A stretch of DNA of 64,000 bases from Piper betle. Its lineage: Eukaryota > Streptophyta > Magnoliopsida > Piperales > Piperaceae. A program made the translations under genes and the position numbers. Numbering within the stretch: position 1 is the first letter of the stretch; the number at the start of each line of letters is the position of its first letter. Under the pieces are notes generated by a model that was given only the letters and a program-made list of their open reading frames with translations, was not told where the DNA came from and did no database searches. Shown here piece by piece: positions 9,643-21,899 of this stretch. The stretch is from assembly GCA_033002965.1 (NCBI GenBank), contig JAURVB010007405.1:1-64000 (forward strand), read 5' to 3'.

Positions 9643-12418
9643 TTTCCCGGCTACTCTTGGTTTTTTTCCTTCCTGGGGATTGCTTAGGGGCAGCCTAATG
9701 GGCTTTGTTTCGTGGGCTGTGAATCGGTATTGGGCTGATAGCTCGATCGCGATCTTCTTCCATCCATGTTAGGCTCGATTCCCTTCCGATAAAAGTTGGG
9801 CTCGAATCAATCAGCAGAGCACCTCTGATCGGTTCGACTCGACTCAAAATTCGATAATTTATATCAATTATAATAATTTATATTTTTTTTATAATTATAT
9901 ATATATATATATATAAAGATAAGTATAATAATATTGTGATGATAGTTTTATATGAAATTATAAAACTTTTATTTCTAAATAAATTATTTAATATATAATT
10001 GAATCAAATTTAAACTATTTATGATTTTATAATTAACTTTTCTCAAGTTACACAGAAGAAAAATATTTATCATTAATACTCTAGATTTCATGTGCTCGAC
10101 TCTAACTTGACTCGACTCAAACTTTTTGATGTCAACTTGAACTCAAAATAAACTAATCGAGCTTAATCATGGTTGAACTCGGCTCACTCGAATAACGCCC
10201 CTAACTATAGGTAAATATAGCTTTATTTAGAATTAAAGTTGGCCTTCGATAAAAAGTAAGAGGTTCAACCAATAAAAATATAATAAAAATTAAAAAATAA
10301 ACTAAATTATTATTGTCTATCTTCTCATTTAATTAGTATTTATCTTTAAAATCAAAGTCACTCAAAATTTATCTCTAGGATATCAAATTAGTATACTCTA
10401 TCTCAATATTTAATATAGATTTATTTATGAAATTAAATTAAGTTTATCTTTAATACAGGAAGTGCATATCAAAATATCTTGTTGGATTAGTCCAACAATT
10501 TTGGGGTGACCAATAAAACCTTATTTTCTAAATTAGCTTTTAGGTTAAGAAAAGCCTATAACACCTATTCTAAGTATTTTTTAGGGTCTAAAAAAGGCAC
10601 AATAATGGTATTAAAGGCCCAATAATGGTATTAGAGTCTAGTTGCCTTTGGTATTGCCCCTATTTGCCATATACATAAGTTAACTAGTCCAAATCACTCT
10701 AAGATGTTCGCAAACCGATATGTGTGACCAGAAAATAATTTGGGTAATTTAATGAGTACAAAGTCTGATGGTAAAGATCAGATAATCTTAATTAGAGCTT
10801 CATAAAATTTCACTGTAATGTGTAGACCCTAAAATGTATGTGGGAGATTATTTAGGTGGTCAAACGTATGAGAGGGAAAATAATTAGGTTAATCACATAT
10901 CAATTTTGGGGGTGACTAGTTACTTATATATAAACTGATAAAAAAATCTTATTTTCTAAACCAACTTTTAGATTAATAAATGGTTGTGATGCCTATTATA
11001 AGTCCATTTTGGGGTTCAAAAAGAGCCTAGCATATCTTTACCTAGTTCATCGAGAAGGCAAGCAGAGTTTTATTTAGATCATGCTCGAATCAGGATCAGG
11101 CTGAGTCAATTTTAGTTGTAACTAAGCTAATAAAATAATTAAAGTTTGATCTAATTGAAGTTTGTGTCGACCTCTAGCCAGCTTAATTTGTAGTTGTATA
11201 ATCATATACAAAAAGTTTATGTTAACCTTCTTTAAAGAAGCGTGTTTATAACAGGGACTTCGATGTCATGTTCCGGGGGCTTTCTGAAATTATTCTTACA
11301 GATGGTGAGCAGGGGTATGGATTGAGGCAATTGAATTTTTTTGGTTCTTGAGTGGTACAACTTCGAGTTTGAAGTAGCTTAATATCTACTCTTATCATAT
11401 CTTTTTATAATATACACAATTATTCTGAATAACAACTTGAATATTTTTTATTTATGGGTTTGTGTTTATTCAACTTGAATCAAAATTAATTAAATCACCC
11501 ATTTGTGCTTTTTGTGAATGAGTCTTTAAAAAATGACAAGAAAAAAACATTAAACACATTAGATCAATCAAATAATTTGAAATTTAGAAATCCTTTAAAT
11601 AGAAAGTAGATCCGATTAGTTACTATCTTACTAGCATGTTACAGGTGCTTTTGGGTAGAATATGAAAAATATAATTTGTTATCAATATTTTTTTAATATT
11701 ATTGTGAATTATAAATTAAATATATTAGACATAGACAAGCACAAATTCTACCAATACTTATGTTAGCAATCCTAGGTCCTAAAAAAGAAGGAAGTTGGAG
11801 TCAAAAAAGATATTTATGTACAAAAATTTTGTTACTTATAATTGTATAAATCCTAGTTTAGAATTTATATCCCCAATACCCTTTAGATACTATAGATAAG
11901 AAGAAGAAAATTCGATAGACACAACAGTTATTTGTAATAGATCATGTTTTTTTTTTTGAATCATCATATTAAGTCCTTGTTGAAAGGTAGTTGTTTGCAA
12001 AAACATATTTTTTGAATCATCATAAATATTTATTTTTAACACCACAATATTTTAGTTAGATTAGAAGTTAAATAGACATACCAATATCACAAAAACAAAG
12101 TAAAATTTTATATTTGAAACAATCAATAAAATTAGAAAATAGTATTAAAAAGAAACGGTAATAATAATTTAATCTAAATAAATGCCTAATTAAAACAAAT
12201 TTTCTAAAAAAATTTAAATACAAACAAAATCTCAAGAAATCGTGAGTGGCACCCAATAAAAATATAGTTTATTTTATCATACTAAATTGATAGATACAAG
12301 TCCCTCAATTAGCAACTTCTCTGAAATTGATCCTCTTTGATTGATTAAAAAATGTCAACTCAATTTAGAAAATAGCTTGTGTGTGTGTATGTATGTATGT
12401 GTGTGTATATATATATAT
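9643..12418. other. Intergenic, repeat-derived, no gene seen
   Basis: About 9780-10205 is bounded by stretches rich in TCGAGCTC/GACTCG motifs typical of decayed hAT-type MITEs. About 10470-10660 and 10890-11040 are two related segments (shared AAACC/ATTTTCTAAATTAGCTTTTAGGTTAA-like text) resembling LTR remnants; the first is followed by TGGTATTAGAGTC, close to an initiator-Met primer-binding site. The rest is AT-rich with no coding signal. A GT/TA microsatellite (about 12380-12418) abuts the pararetroviral remnant. Confidence 0.45.
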
Positions 12419-12429
12419 CCTTCGGTTAT

Positions 12430-13400
12430 TACATCATTAATTAATTTACCAAAGGTAAATGATCTGTAAGGTATTGTATCGTTATTTTGATTTCTTAATT
12501 TATTTCTTACTTTATCACCAAATGACGGAGGTAAACCAGTTAAAAATCTTTTTTTCCAAAAATCTAAAGTAGACTCATTTCTTTGGAATAATCAGGATAA
12601 AAATGTAGTTTTATACCATCTAAACTGCGTTAAAGTAGGACATCTTAAATCCATTATTAATTCTTTAATTTTTTCATTTAATGCATCTGTATCCTCTACA
12701 AAATGGTATAATATAGTAGTTATTAGAATATAAACAACATCTTCTCTAATTTGATTTGTATTGGGATCAACTTTATTTGCTCCTAGAACTTCAAATTTCT
12801 AAACTGGAGTTAAATACTGATCCCACCAACCTTTAAGTTGTCTAGCGAATCATACAGTAATAAATTCTACTATTTGTCTATCACTATTGTCTATTATTCT
12901 ATAAATAGTTGAGTACATTAACATATTATATAATGTTGTTATTATTTGATATTTTGATTAACATATTATATAATGTTGTTATTATTTGATATTTTGACTA
13001 TCCATCAATTTTCCATTCATAAATGGATTTACTATGATATAACAGAGCGAAATTCATGGCATTTTCTTCAAAAAGAATTGATGCTAGAGTAGGTCTAGGA
13101 TAGTAATGTCTTCCACTAGGGAGAGGTTGTTGTGTCATCGGTTTGGTCATTTCAATTTTATATATAGAAAATTAATTTATTAATTCTTCTATATTATCTG
13201 TTTCACTTATAACTTTAATAGATTCATTTATTTTTAAAGTGCCTAATCTTTTAGTTAGTTTTTTGATAAAATCCTCATTTAAGGGAATTCTAGTATTAAA
13301 TCCTTTAGACGATAATATAGGAGGTTTAATTAATACAAGCTTTATTTTTTCATTATCTATAACCTTCTCTTTTCCTTTCTCTCTTAGTATGAGAGCCAAG
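12430..13400 (-). pseudogene. Caulimovirid capsid-like remnant
   Basis: Reading the minus strand, long stretches resemble the gag-like capsid region of Petuvirus/Florendovirus polyproteins, such as a LTGLPPSFGDKV segment and a following FTFGKLI segment near 12430-12560. At least three in-frame stops interrupt it. A perfect 40-bp tandem duplication (12918-12957 and 12958-12997) shifts the frame. The N-terminal part (13172-13400) is still open. It is non-functional. Confidence 0.65.
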
Positions 13401-13559
13401 TAAATTAAGGATATTTAGGTAGGTGACAGAGTCTAAGGCCTGATAAGTTTTCAAGAGCCGAGGTTGGCGTGGATGTAGTTAGATTGGCTTCTCGCAGGAA
13501 ATTCCTTAGGTAACATTTAATTTATGATGGCTTTCTTATCAAACATAATTAAAAAACTC

Positions 13560-14130
13560 AAAACTCATCCGATTCTAAGATAACTAAACAACTAATGTAC
13601 AATAATTTAGAACAAAAATTAAATAAGTGAAATATACCTAAGATAAATCCAACTAAAATATATAATAAAGGATTATTAGAATATAGACAATCTTATGTAA
13701 TAAAAACACATGAACAAAGTATAAGTTTAGGAAATATAACAGAATCTATATTATTAATAAGTAACAAAATAATAGAAGAATTAAGCCAAGAATATAATTA
13801 TACTCATTTAGGATTAGTACAAGTTGTTGTCAAACCGTTAACTAAAGAAGGCTTAAATACTTCACTATTATTATATTTAAGGGATAAAAGATATAATAAA
13901 TTTCAAGATTCGTTATTAGGTATAATTGAATTTAGCTTGTGCACTAGACCAGTATATTTTAATTGCTTTTCTAATTACTCTATTAACCTCCATGATCTAA
14001 ATATTAAATAAACATTATCCTTGAATCTTCAAACTCAAGGATATGGCATGTTACATGGATCAAGAAATGTTTGTGTAATCTACAGAGTATGTTCAAAGCC
14101 ATGACTTCAATTTGTCCAAATTCAAAGGTC
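13560..14130 (+). pseudogene. Caulimovirid movement-protein-like remnant
   Basis: The plus strand reads as a 30K-superfamily movement protein of Caulimoviridae. Diagnostic pieces are a KPLTKEGLNT segment, LRDKRYNKFQDSLLGI, and GPVYFNC-like text. In-frame stops (for example near 13630 and 14010) break it. It is oriented opposite to the capsid-like part. Confidence 0.7.
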
Positions 14131-14279
14131 ATGTTTAAGAGAGGAAAAAAGGTTATGTCTAAGAAAGGAAAAATGACACTATTCCAGATAGATTCAAATA
14201 AATCTAATATAGCAATTCCTAAAACTAATTACCTCTCCTAGAAATTGGAAAAAATAATCCCTCCTAAATTATAAAAAGA

Positions 14280-14770
14280 AATGCCAAAATAATTACAGAG
14301 AATAAAGATGGAGATGTTGAGATCTTCTTTGGAAGACCTACTATTTCTAGTAATCCATCTTCAGAAAATAATGATGCCACTTCCTCCAATGTAAAGGGTA
14401 TTTACATATCGAATCAACAAATTCCACATGAGATTTACATTGATGAACCATCCGTTTCTGAAATGGAATTTAAAATAAATACATATCAATTTCAACCTAA
14501 TAGAGATAAATATTCTAAAGAATTTATGTTATCTAAATATGATAAATTTAGAAGTTAGAATTTTAAAACTTTTAATGAAGAATAATTAGATGAATATAAA
14601 GAAAAATATTATGATCTTTTAAAGTTATTAGGATATGACATACCATTTGTAAAATGCTTTAACGAGGAATTTTATGCTAAAATTCAAGTTTCAAAAGAAA
14701 CTAGAACTTGGGATACTATTGATGGCAAAACAATAAAGAGTAAATATCATCCGGTAAAAAATATTAAATA
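14280..14770 (+). pseudogene. Caulimovirid linker/pre-capsid remnant
   Basis: This continues the movement-protein strand with an acidic, Ser/Asn-rich stretch, then text such as YDIPFVKCFNEEF and ETRTWDTIDGK, as found between the movement and capsid domains of petuvirus-like polyproteins. Stops at about 14557 and 14585. It ends abruptly at the TA microsatellite at 14775. Confidence 0.55.
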
Positions 14771-14772
14771 TA

Positions 14773-14811
<39 letters not shown>

Positions 14812-14875
14812 GACATATTGTCCTCTATTGTTTTTAACAAAGCAATTGTCCTTTGTTCTACACTAATAGTTTTTA

Positions 14876-15666
14876 TAGTTGCAAAAATTAAAATTGGACG
14901 TTGAATTGGATTAGAAGGGAGTTATTGAATCAGACCGATTTATCAAAAATCGAACAAGAATCAGTTCACTTGAATTAGTTAAAATTGGTGGTTAGTTATA
15001 AAACATGTTATTTTGATTTTATAATGTGTATTATATTTTATAATATTTTTTATATTTGTTTAGATTTTTTTAAAATTATTTAGAATTAGTTATTATTTTT
15101 GACTCGAGTGAGAGTAAAGTCAATTTTTAATTACAAGAATGCCACATACTATTTCTTTTCCCCGATTCTCCGTCCCCGACACGCCACCTGTCCTTCACCT
15201 ATGCTGATTGTTGCCGCTGCCGCTGCTCCCGCCCAACCTCCCCTAGTCGGCCCGCCCGATCCCCCCCCCCACCCCTTGTGCCCCTGCCCCGCCTCGCCAC
15301 CACTTCCATGCTCGTCCCCCTACACTTTACAACCACCCCTAGCCCAATCTCGCCCCTACGCCGTCGGCCACGCCCAATCTGCCCCACCCCGCCACCCCCT
15401 TCCCCAACCGCCCCTCTCGTCCCCCACGCACTAACTACCTCCTCGGCCCAATCCGCCCTATCCACCCAGTTGCCCTATCATCGCTCGTCGCTACTTGTAC
15501 CTTCGCCGTTGTTGCCCCCTAGTTGCCCGTTGCCGTTGTCCAAAATCGGCTCAAATTAATCGATTCTGAAATTGGCTTGAATCGACAAATTTACGAACCA
15601 ATTTTTTACGAATACCAATTTACCTTTTTTCAGTGCGGATTGCCTCCGATCCAATTTTTGCAACTA
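14876..15666. mobile_element. hAT-like non-autonomous element E1
   Basis: The ends are short inverted repeats: left TAGTTGCAAAAATT, and right its complement ending at 15666. The interior has the GACTCGAGT/GAGTCAA/TTTTTAATTACAAGAATGCCAC module (about 15095-15150) next to a GC-rich block (15170-15545). The module and AT-rich neighbour match element E2 in inverted orientation. No transposase. The target duplication is imperfect (CTAATAGTTT versus CTATAGTTT nearby). Confidence 0.6.
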
Positions 15667-17228
15667 CTATAGTTTCTCCATCTCCACACTCCCACACGTG
15701 ATACCGTCAATTTCTTTTTCTACAACATTTGTCAATACGTCACTCGTCATTTTCTTCTATGAATGCACGTATAACTTTGATTGTAAAAATAAAGCATCAC
15801 CGTCACGTATTACTTGGTAGCCCCTTCTAGAAGAGCATCACCGTCACGTATTAGTAAATGAACAATTAGTATTAATTTATGAAAACAAAAGATTGATTTG
15901 TACACAAAAAGTTAGACAGTACGATTGGCACACATATATTGATATATCCTAACAAAATGAATTGTCAATACCTTGATAAAAGCTAGACCATGTGTGGGCT
16001 GTCACCAATAATCCAGGCGATGGACTGTGTCTGAGCCCACAAGGCCATGAAAGTCAACAAAGCTTTTCGATGGCTTCAACTATAAACTGCACCAAGCAGT
16101 CGTCGTCTACCCACAACAAACCAAAAACCAAAGCCAAGTGCCAAGTTGCAGGTGTAAGGTTTTTACGCTCTAAAAATAGAGGAAGGGTTGCACAAAATAG
16201 GTATAGCTAGTTTTTTTACCTTCCCCATATTTATAAAGTTGCTATGATCAATTTAACATTATCCACATATTTAACATTGTCCACATCCTGAAAGCTACAG
16301 CCACTTAACTTACCCAATCAATTACACATGATACTTAGTTTGAATCAAATGAAAATCAATGATCAACCTGTTGTGAGCAGAGAAGGTATGTGATCCTCAA
16401 AATTTCATGACAGCTTCTATCACATGGAGCCAATATTGCTCAACTATTGCTTCTTAACCCTCGTTTCACAGTTTTTGTAATCAAGGCCTTTTCAGTACTT
16501 CAGCTTTTCCACTCGAGCTGAAAATCATTCACTCCTCTGCTGCAACCATAAAATATTAACAGACGTATATAATAGACTAATCATCATATATGTGTTGAAG
16601 TTTTATGTTGCTTAATTACCACGATAGGTCCTGATCTAACATACTTCAAATATATATGGGTTTTCATTTACTATTAGATTTAGTGATTCATTTGCATGTA
16701 TAAGGGCTTTTGACTCATCATTATCTGTGTGTAATTCATATATGGAGTGGTCAATAGACGAAAAAAATACTCCTCAACAGCAACCTGTAGCAATTTTTTT
16801 TTAAAACAGTGGGAACATGAATTAGCAGACGCCAAAGATGATAGAGGAGATCAATGACTCAATTTGGTTAATTCAACGGGAAAGCAAACTGCCACAAAAA
16901 TTGTCAAAAAAGAAAAAAGGTAACAAAAACCAGGGCCAGCTTTTGTGATGTTCCTTTTGCAACCTAAAAGTTGGCTTTAGTGCTTTGAGTCCTCTTCAAG
17001 GCATAATATTAAAAATGCCCACTAAGCTCAATATCTGAGGCTATCGAAGACGGTGAGCACGTCAACCATCGTGTTGGATTGCTATATAGCTCCTGTTATG
17101 TTGAATAGTTGCTTTCACAAGTAAATTTGAGAATGGCAAGAGTGACCGAGACTAATTATAAGGAGAGGTATTCTCATGCCCCTCATCCGCCGGCGTAACC
17201 ACCATATTGGTGACGCAATAGTTACACA
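15667..17228. other. Intergenic, no gene seen
   Basis: AT-rich, with a short open frame at 15992-16210 that has no recognisable family. It includes an 18-bp direct repeat, CATCACCGTCACGTATTA, at about 15796 and 15837. The 8-bp sequence GTTACACA at 17221-17228 is the left target duplication of element E2. Confidence 0.55.
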
Positions 17229-18246
17229 CAGTGATGCACGAATCGGCCGATTTCGTGCGGAATCGGCCGATTTAAATCGGATCAGCGTCGCGCCGATCCA
17301 ATTCGGCCCCGAATCGGGTCTTGAATCGGCGGGTTTCGGCCGATTCCGACCGATTTAACTCGGAATCGGAATCGGCCGATTTAAATCGGAATCGGTTTTA
17401 TTGAAAAATTACCAAAATACCCTAGGTATAATTTTTATTAAATTATTTAAGTATGGGCAAAATAGTAATTTGGATTTAAAAACCTAAATCAAACCCTCTC
17501 CCCCGATTCCGCCACCGCGTTCGCTCCGCCGCCCTCCGCCGCGCTTCCGCCGTCCGACCTCAGCTCCGTCCGACCACGCCACCGCCGCCCGATTCTGACC
17601 TCGGCTCTGCCCTCCGCCGCGATTCCGCCGCAGACGCTACGACCGCCGCCTGAACTCGGCTTCCGCCGTCCGACGCTTCCGCCGCGCCTCCGCCCGATTC
17701 TGCCGCGATTCCGCCGCGATTCGGCCGTCCGACGCTCCGCCCGACCTTCCGATCACCCCACCGCCGTCTGACCGCTGCGCCCGTTCCGAACTCACCTTCC
17801 GCCGTCCGACGCTTCCGCCGCGATTCCGCCGGCCGACGGTTCGTCCGACGGTTCGTCCGACGGGGCTGCCGACATCCTCCGACATCGCCGCCGCGAGGCT
17901 CGCCGCCGACCGGGCCGCCGCCGGCGTGCGGGGGGTAGAGAGGGGAGGGTGGCATTCTCGTGATTAAAAGTTGACTCGAGTCTAACCTGAGTCAAAAATA
18001 ATAATTAATTCTAAATAATTTAAAAAAATCTTAAAAAATATTTAAAAAATATCATAAACTATAATACACAGAATAATATCAAAATAACATCAATACCCAA
18101 TTTTAATATATTTATATTGTAAATTGTCAAATTATTATATATGACTGATTAAATTAATTTGGACCGATTCAACTGAACCGATTCTTGGCCGATTCAGACT
18201 GATTCCGATTCCGATTCCGATTCCGATTCCGATTCATGCAACCATG
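17229..18246. mobile_element. hAT-like non-autonomous element E2 with 8-bp target duplication
   Basis: The left end CAGTGATGCACGAATCGG and right end (reverse complement CATGGTTGCATGAATCGG) are imperfect inverted repeats beginning with CA. GTTACACA directly flanks both sides (17221-17228 and 18247-18254), the 8-bp duplication expected of hAT transposition. Subterminal parts are packed with short AATCGG/CCGATT motifs in both orientations, typical of transposase-binding arrays. The GC-rich middle (17490-17945) is Pro/Arg-type low complexity, not coding. The module at 17945-18000 matches E1. Confidence 0.78.
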
Positions 18247-18254
18247 GTTACACA

Positions 18255-20416
18255 TGATGAAACCTTATCTATCTATATAGAAATTATAAACATGTAAAGT
18301 CAAAGATTTTTAATATGATGTCGCTATGTATCTTTTAACTATTTTACAATATTACCTTTTATTTTTTATTTACAAAAATATTGATTTCCTATCATATTTT
18401 TTTAATTAAGATCTGCCACATGTCTTATTGATAAATGTCAATTAAATTATAAATTTACCTTTTTATTGTCACAATTAGGAGTGGAAAATCTAAATCATCC
18501 AAATTCGGACCTCATTTTTAATTTAACACTTTTGAAATAAGGATAATTGTAAAGATAATAAATTGATGAATAATTACTACTTAATAAATAATAATGTATT
18601 AAAATTTTTAAATAAATATAATATATACATACAACGCTCATAAATAAATATTTACCATAATATAAATTAAGTAGTAGAAATAAATATTTAAGAATAATGT
18701 ATTATATTTTAAGTCAATTAAAATTTATGTTATAATTAAAAGTAATTAAAAATAATAAAATTCAAGAATAATAAATAGCTAAAAATTATATATGTCATGC
18801 ATCGTGAAGGCAAGCGACTAGTGACATATATAAGCCTCTAACTTGGCTATAATTTTACAATGTTAAAGTTTTGGCTATGTTTTTTATTCTCTTTCACAAT
18901 AGATATTATAAGCACAAATGCTGTAAACCGTCTAAAATGTCTGTTCCCGGCGGGCTTACCCTGTTTGTTTGGGGGCACCTCTCTTTAGAGAAGGGTCTCG
19001 CGTTTAAATCTTGCTGTGTGGCGGAGCTCAACCAATTGTCTACAGTGGCTCTTACCTTTACGAACATCATCAACTAAATCAATTCATTAACCTTTAAAAA
19101 ATAAACAAAGCAAAATTTAAAAATACATTGAAATATTCAATACTTCAAAGTCATTAGCTAGAAAGCAGCCATCCAATGGAAGAAATTGTCTATAGCGGTA
19201 GATTGACACTTTTATTTTAGGTGGCAACAAATGTTGCCAGTTGTTTTTTTCCTATTTCCCACCATTAACAATTCTTTCAGTCGTTTAAAAAAACAATTGC
19301 TTTCAGTCTTGGGACTAATGATATTGCGATCAAATCGTCAGAAGGAATATTTTTATGATTTTTATGATAATAAGTAATCTTCTGCTTTGTTTCGAACGAT
19401 ATTTAAAAAAAGCAATTTATCCAACGAAAAAAGCAAGAGGCACTTTTTTTAACCCCCAAAAAAGAAAACAAAAGTGGCGTGAGTCAACCATCGAACTATG
19501 TGCCCCACTTTAGCACTGGCACGAGCTATCTGTCGTGGGAGAACATTTCTGTATTCGTTTTGTTTCCAAAGTTGTTGGTGGCATTCTCGGAATCTATGCG
19601 GCCACTCCTCGGAAGCTAACTAGTTGCATGTATAAAAAGTCCTTCTCGTTTTCAAATGATTTTTGTATAATTTATAGTGTTTTCTTTACAAACTTGTACA
19701 ACAGTAAAGTTTGGAGATGAGAACAATCATGCCTATGATGTAAAACTAAAGACATAATATCCCCTCAATCGCTGTGAATTTCACATAGCAATCAATACAA
19801 AGTTATTTCTAGACGCTACAAAACACCATAACTTAAACACGTATTTTCTAATATGTTCCGCATAGCTTGTAAATTACCCACAAAATACGGTCCCAGAGTT
19901 CAAAACTATTACAATAAATACATTCCACAAATTTACACGTCAACGTTGGGTAAACACTCACACTCAAAACTATTAGAGATGCAAACATAAAACATTAGAG
20001 ATTCTCGTGACAATGCGGCCAACTAGTAGTTTGGCATTATAAATACATAGCATGTAATATGCAGGGAACAGAGTTTCACGTCAACCTATGTGACGTGCAG
20101 TAGATATTATTGTCATAAATATTACAATAAATACGCCCTCAATGGATTGGCATCGTCGAGGCGAAATAACGTGACTCTTCATTAAGTCATTAGCCAAGCT
20201 TAACGAGACCAGGTCATTTGGGTGTTTCTAAGGACGACTGGCATAACTGTCACTTCTACTTACTGCTTCGTGCCCTTTTGATCAGGGACTGACCAACCAC
20301 ATTAATTGACAGCCCTACAGTAGAGGCCCTCATAATCGGTGATGATCGCAATTATTTATATACTTTTCTCCGACTCTTAAACATAACTAATAATGACCTT
20401 ACTTGTATTTTTATTA
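18255..20416. other. Intergenic, no gene seen
   Basis: AT-rich. Segment 18940-19030 (around GGGTCTCGCGTTTAAATC) loosely resembles a decayed tRNA-type promoter, as in SINEs, but this is weak. No coding signal before the UGT stop codon. Confidence 0.5.
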
Positions 20417-21836
20417 TTACTTATCCCTGCTAATGATCTCCTTCCAAGTAGTAACCACGCCAGCCAAGGCGTCGTAGGAGGACCCACCGGGCCCCACGGA
20501 TCGGGACCCACACTCCATGAGCACCCTTGCCCGGCTCCTCACCCGCTTGCCCTCCTCCCCTTCCATCAACGCCTTCACCACCCTCGCCACCTCCTCCCTC
20601 CCCACCGCTGCCGACGCCGCCGGCCGGAGCGCCACCCCGATCTCCTCGGACAGCATTACGGCGTTCATCTTCTGCTCCGCGTACAGCGGCCAGGCGATCA
20701 TCGGCACCCCCTTGGCGATGCTCTCCAGCACTGAGTTCCACCCGCAGTGGGTGAGGAAGCCGGCGGTGGCCGGGTGGCCCAGGACCTGGATTTGCGGTGC
20801 CCACGACGGGACGACGAGGGCGCAGCTCTTTGTCCGGCGGAGGAAGCCTTCGGGGAGGTGGCCGAGCGGGTCGTTGGCGGAGTCGACGGTGAAGAACGTG
20901 GAGCCGCTCTCCGTCTCGCTCGGGCTCCGGGCCACCCAGAGGAACCGCTGCTCGGAGAGCTCCAACCCCGCCGCCAGCTCCGCCATCTGCTCCGCCGTGA
21001 GCGTACCCCCGCTCCCGAACGACACATACAGAACCGACCCCACAGGCTGCTCGTCTAGCCACTCGAGGATCTCGGCGCCGCCGCTGCCGCCGTCGGAGGA
21101 GGAGCGGATAACCGGGCCGATGGCGTGGACGGGGAAAGGTGGGAACTTTGGACCTGAGGGCGGTGAGGGGGCCCGGCTCGAGGTCGGCGAAGGTGTTAAC
21201 GAAGATGCCGGCGGCGTCCCGGTACTGGCGGCAGTGGCGGAGAACCCACTTGTAATTGTCGGCGCTGCGGTCCTGCATCGGGTCGAGGAGGTCGGTGCCA
21301 GAGAATGCCGGGCAGCCGGGGAGGCGGATCGGCTCCGGCAGGTCCCGGTACTCCCCCGCCGTCGCTTCGTCGAGCTCCGGCAGGTGGAGGAAAAAGGAGA
21401 GGACGGTGGCGTTGGGCGGGTAGAAGATGTACGGGGGGACTTGAAGCTCCTTGGCGACGTCGAAGGCCGGCGTGCAGAATAAGTCGACGACGACGGCAGT
21501 GGCAGCGAGGGGGCGGAGGGCGTCCCGGAGGGCGGGCAGGGAGCGGACGACAGTAACGGAGATGACGGTCTCGATCGAGTTGGCGGGGAGGTCGGAGACG
21601 TCGACGGGTGGAAGCTGGACGGAGCGGATGGCAGCGGGGAGGGCGGCGATGTAGGCCAGCTGGGCGGCGGACGGGGCGCCGGCGGAGAGTGTGATGAAGG
21701 TGACGACGGCGCCGTGGTCGTCGGCGAGGCGCCTGGCGAACTCGCCGAGGGGGATGAGATGGCCGATTCCGGGGCTTGGAACGATGGCGACGTGCGCCGG
21801 CCACCTTCGCCGGGGTATGAGTTCTTCCTCTGCCAT
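20417..21836 (-). CDS. UDP-glycosyltransferase, UGT72-like, with one frameshift
   Basis: Transfers a sugar from a UDP-sugar to small phenolic acceptors in the cytosol; UGT72 members include hydroquinone/monolignol glucosyltransferases. Intronless. The N-terminal domain (from ATG at 21836) has HVAIVPSPGIGH with catalytic His26. The C-terminal domain has the PSPG box at about 20672-20803 (WAPQIQVLGHPATAGFLTHC... ending ...WPLYAEQ), including HCGWNS and the final Gln. The two halves are in different frames: a run of four C on the coding strand (plus 21131-21134) appears to hold one base too many. Allowing for that, 1,419 coding bases make 472 residues, the normal family length. Everything else is intact, so this is either a very young null allele or a base-calling error. 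The acceptor is not predictable. Confidence 0.88.
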
Positions 21837-21881
21837 TGCTTACTACTTTATGGTGCTCCCGGAGAAGAAAGTGGTGATGGG

Positions 21882-21890
21882 TATTTATAG
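21882..21890 (-). promoter_or_regulatory. TATA box of the UGT gene
   Basis: CTATAAATA on the minus strand, 46 bases before the ATG, implying a very short leader. Confidence 0.6.
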
Positions 21891-21899
21891 TCCACACAA

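Larger units (their letters stand above)
12419..14775. mobile_element. Endogenous pararetrovirus remnant (Caulimoviridae, Petuvirus/Florendovirus-like)
   Basis: Decayed caulimovirid sequence bordered by a GT/TA microsatellite on the left (to 12418) and a TA run on the right (14775-14808). Capsid-like sequence is on the minus strand (12430-13400). Movement-protein-like sequence (13560-14130) and the following linker-like segment (14280-14770) are on the plus strand, so the remnant is rearranged. All parts contain stops or frame breaks and no part is a functional gene. No reverse transcriptase or protease region was recognised here. Confidence 0.75.

Noticed and set aside
17560..17955. Arg/Gly-rich minus-strand frames
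   Set aside because: They fall in the GC-rich core of element E2 and are low complexity without family resemblance.
20517..21482. 321-codon plus-strand frame opposite the UGT
   Set aside because: Shadow of the GC-rich UGT coding sequence; the minus strand has all the UGT motifs.
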